From: JAQGMV01 sp050260255
GTDB lineage: Bacteria; Pseudomonadota; Gammaproteobacteria; Burkholderiales; SG8-41
Assembly (NCBI GenBank): GCA_050260255.1
Contig: JBLNBW010000107.1
Coordinates: 1-64,000, forward strand
Length of the DNA stretch: 64,000 nucleotides
Direction of reading: 5' to 3'
The position numbers and the translations under genes were made by a program. The stretch's first letter is position 1, and every line of letters starts with the position of its first letter. Below are positions 34,032 to 41,599 of this stretch, one piece after another. The notes under the pieces were generated by a model. That model was given only the letters and a program-made list of their open reading frames with translations, was not told where the DNA came from and did not search any database.

Positions 34032-34871
34032 ATGAAGTCGGTACATGGAAAACGGCTGACGGCTGCCGCGGCGCTCCTCGCTGCGGCATTCACGGTCGCC
34101 GGTGCGGAGGCGGCACAATCCGCCGGCCCGTATACGCCGTCGGTCGGTCAGGAGGGCAAGGACGTCATCTGGGTCCCCACGCCCCAAGCGCTCGTCGAGC
34201 GCATGCTCACCATCGCGAAAGTCACGCCCAACGATTTCGTGGTCGATTTAGGCTCGGGCGATGGTCGGACGGTGATTACCGCGGCCAAGAAATTCGGTGC
34301 GCGTGCGCTGGGGCTCGAGTACAACCCGGACATGGTCGCGCTTTCGAAGCGCAACGCCGAGAAGGAAGGCGTCGCCGATCGGGCCCAATTCCAGCGTGCC
34401 GACATTTTCGCGACGGACTTCAGCCACGCCACGGTGGTCACGATGTATCTCCTGCCGTCGCTCAACCTCAAGCTGCGCCCGACGCTGCTCGCGATGAAGC
34501 CCGGCACGCGCGTCGTCTCGCATGCATTTACGATGGACGATTGGAATCCGGACCAGACGGAGAACGTCGAGGGCCGGACGGCTTATCTGTGGATAGTGCC
34601 GGCCAAAGCCGAAGGCCAGTGGCGCATCGATATGGCCGGCGCGAATCCTTCCCGATATGACGTCGAGCTGAAGCAGAAATATCAGATGCTGGAAGGCCAG
34701 GCGCGAAGCGACGGGCAAGTGATCCCGGTACGCGACGGCAAGCTGCGCGGCGACGAAATCACGTTCAGCGTCGGCGAGAAGATCTTCACAGGCAAGCTCG
34801 CCGGCGACCGCATGGAAGGCACCGCCAAGGCGAGCGGCGAAGTGAAATGGACTGCCACGCGCGTGAAGTGA
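34032..34871 (+). CDS. Predicted exported SAM-dependent methyltransferase-like protein
   Basis: A 279-residue protein with an apparent Sec signal peptide (MKSVHGKRLTAAAALLAAAF, cleavage near AEA-AQ). It is followed by a class I methyltransferase fold: motif I FVVDLGSGDGRTVI (about residues 70-83), acidic residue in ALGLEYNPDMV, and a later strand VVTMYLLPSLNLKLRP. The last 80 or so residues form a beta-rich tail (GDEITFSVGEKIFTGKLAGD). SAM is not expected in the periplasm, so the protein may bind another ligand, or the leader may act as a membrane anchor. The target is unknown. Confidence 0.8.
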   Translation: MKSVHGKRLTAAAALLAAAFTVAGAEAAQSAGPYTPSVGQEGKDVIWVPTPQALVERMLTIAKVTPNDFVVDLGSGDGRTVITAAKKFGARALGLEYNPDMVALSKRNAEKEGVADRAQFQRADIFATDFSHATVVTMYLLPSLNLKLRPTLLAMKPGTRVVSHAFTMDDWNPDQTENVEGRTAYLWIVPAKAEGQWRIDMAGANPSRYDVELKQKYQMLEGQARSDGQVIPVRDGKLRGDEITFSVGEKIFTGKLAGDRMEGTAKASGEVKWTATRVK

Positions 34872-34894
34872 GCTGATCTTCCGCGCGCATCGCG

Positions 34895-34925
34895 AAAAGG
34901 CGCAGCGACCGGCTGCGCCTTTTTT
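34895..34925 (+). terminator. Rho-independent terminator after the methyltransferase-like gene
   Basis: AAGGCGCAG-CGACCGG-CTGCGCCTT stem followed by TTTTTT (34920-34925), 24 bp past the stop codon. Confidence 0.9.
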
Positions 34926-35012
34926 ACGCGCGGGGCGGCTGCGCGGCGTGATCTATAATGCCGCGGTCGGTCATTTCTACATCAATTACGCATTTCAACC
35001 GGAGTTCGGTAC

Positions 35013-35942
35013 ATGGCACAAGCAGCATCGGAAGCCGTCATCATCGGCGGTGGCATCATGGGCGGCGACATCGCGATCATCTTTGCCGCGGCCGGGTGGA
35101 AGGTCCACGTGATGAGCCCTTCGCAGAAGACGCGCGATGCGTTGCCCGCGCGCATGGCCGCCGGACTCGGCAAGCTCGGCGCCGGCGCTGCCGCGGCGAG
35201 CAACGTCAAGGCGTACGAGAAGCTCGAAGACATACCGTGGAAGAACGTGAAGTTCGTGGTCGAAGCGGTGACCGAGGACCTCGCGCTGAAGCAGGGCATC
35301 TTCGCGCAACTCGAGCAGCTCGCCGGGCCCGATGTACCCCTTACCAGCAACACGTCGAATTTTCCGATCGGCGAGGTCGGCAAGCACCTCAAGCACCGCA
35401 ACCGCGTGCTCGGATTGCATTTCTTCATGCCGGCGCATCTGGTGCCGCTCGTCGAAGTCGTCAGCGCGGACGCGACCGATCCCAACATCGCCGAAAGCAC
35501 CGTGGAACTCATGAGGCAGCTCGGCAAGGCGCCGATCTGGGTGAAGAAGGACGTGCCGGGCTTCGTCGGCAACCGCATCCAGCACGCAATGATGCGCGAA
35601 GCGCTCTATCTCATCAACGACGGGATCGTGTCGCCGGAAGGCGTGGACACTGCGGTGCGCTACGGCTTCGGCTTCCGGTTCATCGCGTGCGGGCCCATCA
35701 TGCAGAAGGAAATGTCGGGCTGGGACACGAACTACTACGTCGCCGGGGCGCTGTATCCGCATCTTTACAACAATACGGAAGCCGCACCGGTGGTGAAGAA
35801 CATGATCGAGCAGGGCCACATCGGCATGAAGACCAAGCGTGGCTTCTGGGAATGGACCGACGAGTCGATCGCCAAGGAGAAAGCGCGCATCGAGCAGGCG
35901 CTGCAGGCCGGCATGGCGATCCTCAAGGCGGACAGCAAGTAG
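35013..35942 (+). CDS. 3-hydroxyacyl-CoA dehydrogenase-like NAD-dependent oxidoreductase
   Basis: A 309-residue protein with an N-terminal Rossmann fold (IIGGGIMGGDIA, residues 11-21), the SNTSNFPIGEV segment and catalytic-type His in LGLHFFMPAHLVPLVEVV. Members that act on 3-hydroxyacyl-CoA usually read HFFNP here; the Met suggests a different substrate, as in carnitine, gulonate or hydroxybutyrate dehydrogenases of the same fold. The C-terminal helical domain includes GFVGNRIQHAMMREALYLINDG. It is flanked by a strong upstream terminator, so it has its own promoter. Confidence 0.87.
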   Translation: MAQAASEAVIIGGGIMGGDIAIIFAAAGWKVHVMSPSQKTRDALPARMAAGLGKLGAGAAAASNVKAYEKLEDIPWKNVKFVVEAVTEDLALKQGIFAQLEQLAGPDVPLTSNTSNFPIGEVGKHLKHRNRVLGLHFFMPAHLVPLVEVVSADATDPNIAESTVELMRQLGKAPIWVKKDVPGFVGNRIQHAMMREALYLINDGIVSPEGVDTAVRYGFGFRFIACGPIMQKEMSGWDTNYYVAGALYPHLYNNTEAAPVVKNMIEQGHIGMKTKRGFWEWTDESIAKEKARIEQALQAGMAILKADSK

Positions 35943-35969
35943 CGCCTGCCGCCCTGCCTGGGCAGCGCA

Positions 35970-36359
35970 TCAGCGGCCGGGTCGTGTAGCCCTATGGAGT
36001 GCGACCGCCACCGCCGGCGCTGAATGCAGCGCTTTCGGGGCCATCGCCAGGGCGCCTGCGACGGGCAGGAACGGCTCGGCGTGCGCCGCGGGCGCACGCA
36101 CGGGCGCTACGCCAAGCGCGGGCTCCGCACGTCGTGGCTTCTCTTTTGCGGCAAGCTCCCGCCTGCGCTTCGCTGCGAGAACATCGCGCTCCCATCCATT
36201 CAGCATGCTGACAAGCCCGATCACCATGAGACCGAAGGCCCCGCCCGATGCACCGGACAAGGCGAGGAAGCCGATAAACGGCCGGCATGCGGGATCGGTC
36301 GCCGAAGCGCAGTAAGCGAGATAACCGAACCATTGCGATACGTACGACCAGAGCGTCAT
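35970..36359 (-). CDS. Small putative membrane protein, hypothetical
   Basis: A 129-residue frame starting MTLWSYVSQWFGYLAYCASA with one or two hydrophobic segments (about residues 5-20 and 28-52, FIGFLALSGASGGAFGLMVI). A charged stretch (ERDVLAAKRRRELAAKEKPR) and an Ala/Pro-rich tail follow. The distribution of hydrophobic then charged residues looks protein-like. I do not recognise a family. A GTG four codons upstream (36371) is an alternative start. Confidence 0.5.
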   Translation of the reverse strand: MTLWSYVSQWFGYLAYCASATDPACRPFIGFLALSGASGGAFGLMVIGLVSMLNGWERDVLAAKRRRELAAKEKPRRAEPALGVAPVRAPAAHAEPFLPVAGALAMAPKALHSAPAVAVALHRATRPGR

Positions 36360-36439
36360 TTGCGCCTGCACTGCGATGGGGTGTTCATGTATCTGCCGTC
36401 GTTGAATGTTGTCGTTGCACGCCGCATGCCCGTCAAAAA

Positions 36440-36462
36440 GAACCCGGCACCAGGCCGGGTTT
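36440..36462 (-). terminator. Orphan minus-strand terminator
   Basis: AACCCGGC-ACCAG-GCCGGGTT hairpin; on the minus strand it is followed by CTTTTTG. No minus-strand gene is recognisable to its right for several kilobases. The gap 36360-36794 has no convincing protein gene, so a small RNA may end here. Confidence 0.6.
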
Positions 36463-36794
36463 AAGAACGCCCAAGAGGAATGCGTGCACCCATGGGAAAC
36501 GGGGGAGTTCCCGGGCTACGGATGCACGGTCGCTGTAGTGCAATGGACGTGCCGGGTCCGGCACGACACGGCATGGGCCGGCATATCCCCAGCGGCTGCG
36601 TCGTGCCGGCGAGGGTGGCAAGCCGCATAGCGAGAACGAGTAACTTTCACCGCGCCACTGCGCTCCGACCGCGTATATACTTCCCGCCCGGCACGCGGGT
36701 CGCCTCGCCGACTTCCGTGTTGCAGGACGCAGCGGCGCGCGCAGAGTACGGCCGCGTGGCCGCAAATACATCGAACAACGAGCAAAGGTTCAGA

Positions 36795-37109
36795 GTGACA
36801 CCCGAAAAACACCACGGCGCACGCACGCCGCGCGGGGAAGCCGAAGGCAACGGCACCGAGTTCGCGTCGTTTCGCGCATTGTCGGAGCACGACCGGCAGG
36901 CGATCAACGCCATCATCCAGAACAAAGACCGCATCAAGCTCGCGCAGGCCCAGTTGCGCGACGACGTGAAGACCGTGGCGGAGCGCCTCGGTATGAAGAC
37001 GAGCGAGCTCAACCGTATCGTGCGACTCGCTATGCAGGAGCAGGAGCGGGGCAACGCGCTGCTCCATGAGAAGGCGCTGATCGAGGTCGCGGAGCAGCTC
37101 GTATCCTGA
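36795..37109 (+). CDS. Hypothetical small helical protein
   Basis: A 104-residue frame starting at GTG after AAAGG. The N-terminal 30 residues are polar and look disordered. The rest is predicted helical: FRALSEHDRQAINAIIQNKD, IKLAQAQLRDDVKTVAERLG, MKTSELNRIVRLAMQEQERG. The last part resembles the helix-turn-helix layout of GapR/DUF2312-type DNA-associated proteins, but this is a topological impression only. An upstream reading to 36480 is Arg/Pro-rich and probably not translated. Confidence 0.6.
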   Translation: MTPEKHHGARTPRGEAEGNGTEFASFRALSEHDRQAINAIIQNKDRIKLAQAQLRDDVKTVAERLGMKTSELNRIVRLAMQEQERGNALLHEKALIEVAEQLVS

Positions 37110-37192
37110 TGCAGGCCGCTGCCTGATCTAAGGCACCCCCACATACCGTCGGCATTGCGCTTGCTCTAGGCGATCAACCCCTGGAGCCGCCG

Positions 37193-38191
37193 ATGGTCCG
37201 TTACCGCCGCTTCCCGTCCGCCTTACGGGCGGCACTCAGTGTCCTGTGCACGGTCGCGGCGCTTGCCCCCCAGCGCCCCGCCGACGCGCAAACGCTTACT
37301 TTGTACGGCGGCACCGTGCATGCCCCCGAGCTGCGGAGGAGCCAGTCGTTCACCTTCGCTCTCGATTACGTCGAGCCCGTGAGCGACCATCTCGCGGTCG
37401 GGGTGATGTACCTGAACGAGGGTCACCACGACGATCATCACCGCGACGGCTACGCTGCCCAGCTCTGGTGGCGTACTGCGCCGCTTGCGCGCGGCCTGCG
37501 GCTCGCGGTCGGCGCCGGTCCTTATTATCACTTTGACACCGCAACAGTACAGGGGCCGGAGTACGCGAATCGCCACGGTTGGGGCGTTGTGTACAGTGTG
37601 GCGGCAAGCGTCCCGTTCGCCCAGCGCTGGTCGGCACAGTTGCGGTTCAATCGCGTCGTGGCACGCGACCGCTTCGATACCAACATCGCTCTGCTCGGTA
37701 TCGGCTATCAGTTCGACGCCAAAGCGGACGAGCGCGCTACGGCGGACATCGGCCGTCGCCGCCATCGCGAGATCACGCTCCTCGCCGGCCAAACGATACT
37801 CAACAGCTTCGAGTCCGAGCGCGACACGGCGCTGAGCCTCGAGTACCGGCACACCGTGTCGTCGTGGTTCGATTGGTCCGCCGCCTGGCTCAACGAAGGC
37901 GAGCCCCGATTCATCGATCGCAAGGGCCTGGCTGCGCAGGGGTGGCTTGCGCGCTCGGCGTTCGATAACAGACTGCGCTTCGGCATCGGCCTCGGGCCGT
38001 ATTTTGCCCTCGACCGGCGTCACGCCGCCCTCACCGGCGAAAGTCAGCGGCAGCTGGCGGGCCTCGTATCGCTCACCGCGCGTTACCGCATCGCCCCGCA
38101 ATGGCACGTGCGTGCGACCTGGCATCGCGTGCTCGCCGATTATCATCGCGACACCGACGTAGTCCTCCTGGGCGCCGGCTACAGCTTTTAG
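37193..38191 (+). CDS. Outer-membrane beta-barrel protein with an internal duplication
   Basis: A 332-residue exported protein: signal peptide to about residue 32 (ADA-QT), alternating hydrophobic/polar strands and a C-terminal GAGYSF with the terminal Phe typical of outer-membrane barrels. It consists of two homologous halves of about 140 residues. VGVMYLNEGHHDDHHRDGYA and LRLAVGAGPYYHFD in the first correspond to SAAWLNEGEPRFIDRKGLA and LRFGIGLGPYFALD in the second, and IALLGIGYQF matches VVLLGAGYSF. Each half resembles a small eight-stranded barrel. The function is unknown; it stands alone. Confidence 0.8.
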   Translation: MVRYRRFPSALRAALSVLCTVAALAPQRPADAQTLTLYGGTVHAPELRRSQSFTFALDYVEPVSDHLAVGVMYLNEGHHDDHHRDGYAAQLWWRTAPLARGLRLAVGAGPYYHFDTATVQGPEYANRHGWGVVYSVAASVPFAQRWSAQLRFNRVVARDRFDTNIALLGIGYQFDAKADERATADIGRRRHREITLLAGQTILNSFESERDTALSLEYRHTVSSWFDWSAAWLNEGEPRFIDRKGLAAQGWLARSAFDNRLRFGIGLGPYFALDRRHAALTGESQRQLAGLVSLTARYRIAPQWHVRATWHRVLADYHRDTDVVLLGAGYSF

Positions 38192-38301
38192 CCACGCAGC
38201 GCTTACTCGTGTGCTGCAAAAATGTTACAGTGCCCGCTCACGAGACGGCCACAGCGCTCCGCATGACGGACGCGCATATGAGCACCCACCAAGGAGGAAG
38301 T

Positions 38302-38535
38302 ATGAGCACCGTAGTTTGGCGTTTTTTCGTCGGTGACGACCAGCGCTGGCGCTGGCAGACTCTCACGCCCGGTCGGGTGGTTCTTTCGGAATCCCACGCC
38401 TCGTATCCCGCTTACGACCAGTGCATTTCCGCCGCGAAGGCGGAAGGCTATCTGTTCCAGGACGCACAGACGAACGCGCCCTGGCACGGCGCAACGCACC
38501 GCAGCCCGCCCAAGGAGCACGCGCACCGCCGTTGA
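38302..38535 (+). CDS. Small hypothetical protein
   Basis: A 77-residue frame with an excellent ribosome-binding site (AAGGAGG, 7 bp before ATG). It begins MSTVVWRFFVGDDQRWRWQT; aromatic N-terminal strands precede LSESHASYPAYDQCISAAKA and a His/Arg-rich tail. The layout recalls small DUF1508/DUF2188-like beta-strand modules but I cannot assign it. Not apparently exported. Confidence 0.65.
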   Translation: MSTVVWRFFVGDDQRWRWQTLTPGRVVLSESHASYPAYDQCISAAKAEGYLFQDAQTNAPWHGATHRSPPKEHAHRR

Positions 38536-38659
38536 CACGCCGACCGGACGCGGCATGAAGCGCGTCCGGCCACGCCGCGCCAACAGCGCAAAGCGCTGAT
38601 GCAGCAGGAACCGTAGTCACCGCCGATCACAAGAAGCATACCCGGCAAGGAGGAGGTTC

Positions 38660-38731
38660 ATGTTCGTGTCGCTTCGCGCGTGTCACGGGACAAGTCGCGC
38701 GGCCTCGGCGATTCGCCGCCGCGGGCCGTGA
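38660..38731 (+). CDS. Putative 23-residue leader peptide of the GGDEF-EAL gene
   Basis: ATG 38660 follows a strong ribosome-binding site AGGAGGAGG and opens a 23-codon frame (MFVSLRACHGTSRAASAIRR, then RGP). Its TGA at 38729-38731 overlaps GTG 38728 of the long frame (GTGA). This is the classic geometry of translational coupling. A sequencing frameshift that splits the true N-terminus is the alternative. Confidence 0.5.
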   Translation: MFVSLRACHGTSRAASAIRRRGP

Positions 38732-41586
38732 CGGTGCTCGAGCTGGTTCTCGCCGGCGGTGTTGCGGCCGCAGCTACCGCCTGGCTGCAGCGGCGCCTGG
38801 CGCAATTCACCGCGGACCGGCAGCAACGCGAGCACGAGCTCGTACTGCTGCTCGGCAATCTCGCCGCAGCCGCAAACGAGGCAAACAGCCCGTCGCAGGC
38901 GTTGCAGGCATCGCTAAATCTCGTCTGCAAGTATGGCGGCTGGTCATGCGGCCACGTCGTGATATTCGTCCCCGGCACTGCGCTCAAGAACGTTGCCAAT
39001 TCCCTGTGGGAACACACGCGCTCGGGGGCCTACGAGGCGTTCGCCGAACGCACGCGAGCGTACGATTACTCCACCGCGCAGGGCAGCTTCCTGGGCCGTG
39101 CGCTGCGCGAGCAGATGCCGGTGTGGATGAAAGACCTCACGCGCAGCACGCAGGGTCCGCGCACCGCGATGCTGTGCGGCCTGGGAACGCGCGCGGCACT
39201 CGTTTTTCCCGTCATGCTGCGCGGCGAGGTCGTCGCGATGCTCGAATTCTTCAGCGAAGAGGTGCGCGAGCCCGATCAGCTCTTCCTCGCGAACATCGCC
39301 CATATCGCCGCGCAGTTGTCCCGCCCCATGGAACGCTATCACGGCGCGAGCACGGATGCGCGCCTTGCGGCGATCGTCGATAGCTCCGAAGACGCGGTGA
39401 TCAGCCGCGGGCTCGACTACCGGATCGTGTCCTGGAATCCGGCGGCCGAGCGCATGTTCGGCTACACCGCGCGGGAGGCCATAGGCCAGGACATCGGCAT
39501 CCTCATACCGCCCGAGCTGCACCACGAGGTGAGCCGGAATCGGCAGCTGCTCATGCGGGGCGGGATGGTGAAAACGTACGACACCGTGCGCGTCGGCAAG
39601 GATGGACGACGCATACCCGTCTCGCTCACGCTTTCGCCCATACGCGACGCCACCGGCGCGATGATCGGCAATTCGCTCATTCTGCGCGACATCAGCGAGC
39701 GGCGCGACGCGGAGCGGCGGATTGAGCGGCTCACGCGCTTTTATGCCGCGCTCAATGAGACCAACGAAGCGATCATGCGCATCACCGATCGCGAAGCCCT
39801 GTTTGCGCGTGTGTGCGAGATCGCTGCGACGAAGGGGCAGCTCGCGCTTGCGTGGATAGCGGTAGTTGATTGGGACGAGCGCTCCGTGCGCTGCGCTGCC
39901 GCCGCCGGCGCAGAAGTCTCCTACGTACCGGGAGCGTGCGAGCGCATCAATGCGTCGCGCATGCAGGGCGATAGCCCGACCGCCACGAGCCTGCGCAACA
40001 ACTGTGCGGTGATCTTCAACCAGGCGCCGCCCGACGGCGCTGCACCCTGGCGCGCGGTCTGCGCACGCCACGACATGCACGCGCTCGCCACCATTCCGCT
40101 CACGCAGTCCGGCAAAGCGTTCGGCGCGCTATGCCTGTACGCGCGGGAGTTCGGCTACTTCGATCCGGAGCTCGTGCTGCTGCTGCGCAAGATGGCAGAC
40201 AACGTCTCCTTCGCGCTCGACAACTACGTGCGCGAAGCGAAGCGCCGCCAGGCCGAGCAGCACGTGCGCCACCTCGCACACCATGACGTGCTGACCGCGC
40301 TGCCCAACCGTTCGCTGCTCGCGGAGCGCGTCGAATCGGCAATCGCGCACGCGCGCCGCGGCGGCACACAGCTCGCGCTGCTGTTCGTCGATCTGGACCG
40401 CTTCAAGCTCATCAACGATTCATTGGGTCACCTCATCGGCGATCAGGTGCTCAAAAACGTCGCCGAGCGGCTGCTGCGCTGCGTACGCTCTTCCGATACC
40501 GTGGGCCGCCAGGGCGGCGACGAGTTCCTCGTGCTGCTGCCGGATATCGGCCATGTCGACGATGCGGCGCGGGTCGCCGAGAAGATCATCGCCGAAGTGA
40601 CGCGCCCCTGTTTCGTCGGACAGCACGAGCTCGCGACGGGGGCGAGCATAGGGATTGCGATCTACCCGGAGAACGGCGCCGACATGGTGGAGCTCGTGCG
40701 CAACGCCGATGCTGCGATGTACGCCGCGAAGCAGGCCGGCCGCAACGGCTACCGGTTTTACTCGCACAACATGAATGCGCGCGCAAGCGAGCGGCTGCAG
40801 CTCGAGCACGATCTGCGCTACGCCGTGGAGCGCGGCGAGCTGCATCTTACCTATCAGCCGCAGATCGAGCTCGCCACGGGGGCAGTCGTCGGCATCGAAG
40901 CGCTGGTGCGCTGGCATCATCCGAAGCTCGGGATCGTATCTCCCGACCGCTTCATACCGCTCGCGGAAGAAAGCGGCTTGATTGTCCCGATCGGCGAGTG
41001 GGTGCTGCGCGAAGCATGCCGCCAGAGAAGCGCGTGGCATGCCTTGCCGGCCGGCGTGCGGATGTGCATCAACGTCTCGGCGATCCAGTTCCGGCAGCCC
41101 GATTTTGAAAAGCTGCTCACCGGCGTGCTGCGGGAGACGGGTCTTGCTGCGGCGAGCGTCGAGCTGGAGCTTACCGAGAGCGTGGTGATGCAGGGCGTGC
41201 AGGCGGTCACTGCCGCGCTGTCAGGCCTGAGCGCGGAAGGCCTCACGCTCGCGATCGACGACTTCGGCGCCGGATATTCGAGCTTGAGCTACCTGCGCCA
41301 TCTGCCGATACAGCGCCTCAAGGTGGACCGCTCGTTCATCAGCGATCTTGCCACGAGCGACGATGCGGTCGCGATCACGCGGGCGATACTGAGCATGGGA
41401 CATACGCTCGGCCTGGAGATCATTGCCGAAGGCGTGGAGACGCCGGCGCAGGCCGAGCTGCTGCGCGCCGCGGCATGCGACCGCGCTCAAGGCTTCCTGT
41501 ACTGCAGGCCGCTGGAGAGCGCGGCGCTGGAAGCGTGGCTCGCCGCGCGCGAGAGCATGGCGGGCCGCGCACACGGCGTGGCGTAA
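38728..41586 (+). CDS. GAF-PAS-GAF-GGDEF-EAL bifunctional cyclic-di-GMP signalling protein
   Basis: About 952 residues from GTG 38728 (a GTG at 38680 would add 16). One N-terminal hydrophobic helix (LELVLAGGVAAAATAWL) precedes a GAF-like domain (about 45-200), a PAS domain (about 215-335, IVSWNPAAERMFGYTAREAIG), a second GAF-like domain (about 345-510), GGDEF (about 530-690) and EAL (about 700-950). The cyclase motif GGDEF is intact, with an inhibitory-site RSSD five residues upstream. The esterase residues EALVRW, ELTES, DDFGAGYSS, KVDRSF and EGVET are all present. Both activities are therefore possible. The downstream neighbour is a convergent hybrid kinase. Confidence 0.9.
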   Translation: MTVLELVLAGGVAAAATAWLQRRLAQFTADRQQREHELVLLLGNLAAAANEANSPSQALQASLNLVCKYGGWSCGHVVIFVPGTALKNVANSLWEHTRSGAYEAFAERTRAYDYSTAQGSFLGRALREQMPVWMKDLTRSTQGPRTAMLCGLGTRAALVFPVMLRGEVVAMLEFFSEEVREPDQLFLANIAHIAAQLSRPMERYHGASTDARLAAIVDSSEDAVISRGLDYRIVSWNPAAERMFGYTAREAIGQDIGILIPPELHHEVSRNRQLLMRGGMVKTYDTVRVGKDGRRIPVSLTLSPIRDATGAMIGNSLILRDISERRDAERRIERLTRFYAALNETNEAIMRITDREALFARVCEIAATKGQLALAWIAVVDWDERSVRCAAAAGAEVSYVPGACERINASRMQGDSPTATSLRNNCAVIFNQAPPDGAAPWRAVCARHDMHALATIPLTQSGKAFGALCLYAREFGYFDPELVLLLRKMADNVSFALDNYVREAKRRQAEQHVRHLAHHDVLTALPNRSLLAERVESAIAHARRGGTQLALLFVDLDRFKLINDSLGHLIGDQVLKNVAERLLRCVRSSDTVGRQGGDEFLVLLPDIGHVDDAARVAEKIIAEVTRPCFVGQHELATGASIGIAIYPENGADMVELVRNADAAMYAAKQAGRNGYRFYSHNMNARASERLQLEHDLRYAVERGELHLTYQPQIELATGAVVGIEALVRWHHPKLGIVSPDRFIPLAEESGLIVPIGEWVLREACRQRSAWHALPAGVRMCINVSAIQFRQPDFEKLLTGVLRETGLAAASVELELTESVVMQGVQAVTAALSGLSAEGLTLAIDDFGAGYSSLSYLRHLPIQRLKVDRSFISDLATSDDAVAITRAILSMGHTLGLEIIAEGVETPAQAELLRAAACDRAQGFLYCRPLESAALEAWLAARESMAGRAHGVA

Positions 41587-41599
41587 ACGCCGGCGCAAC

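Noticed and set aside
36433..36771. 112-residue minus-strand frame over the candidate small RNA
   Set aside because: It runs through the terminator hairpin and has an Arg/Pro/Ser-rich, non-protein-like composition.
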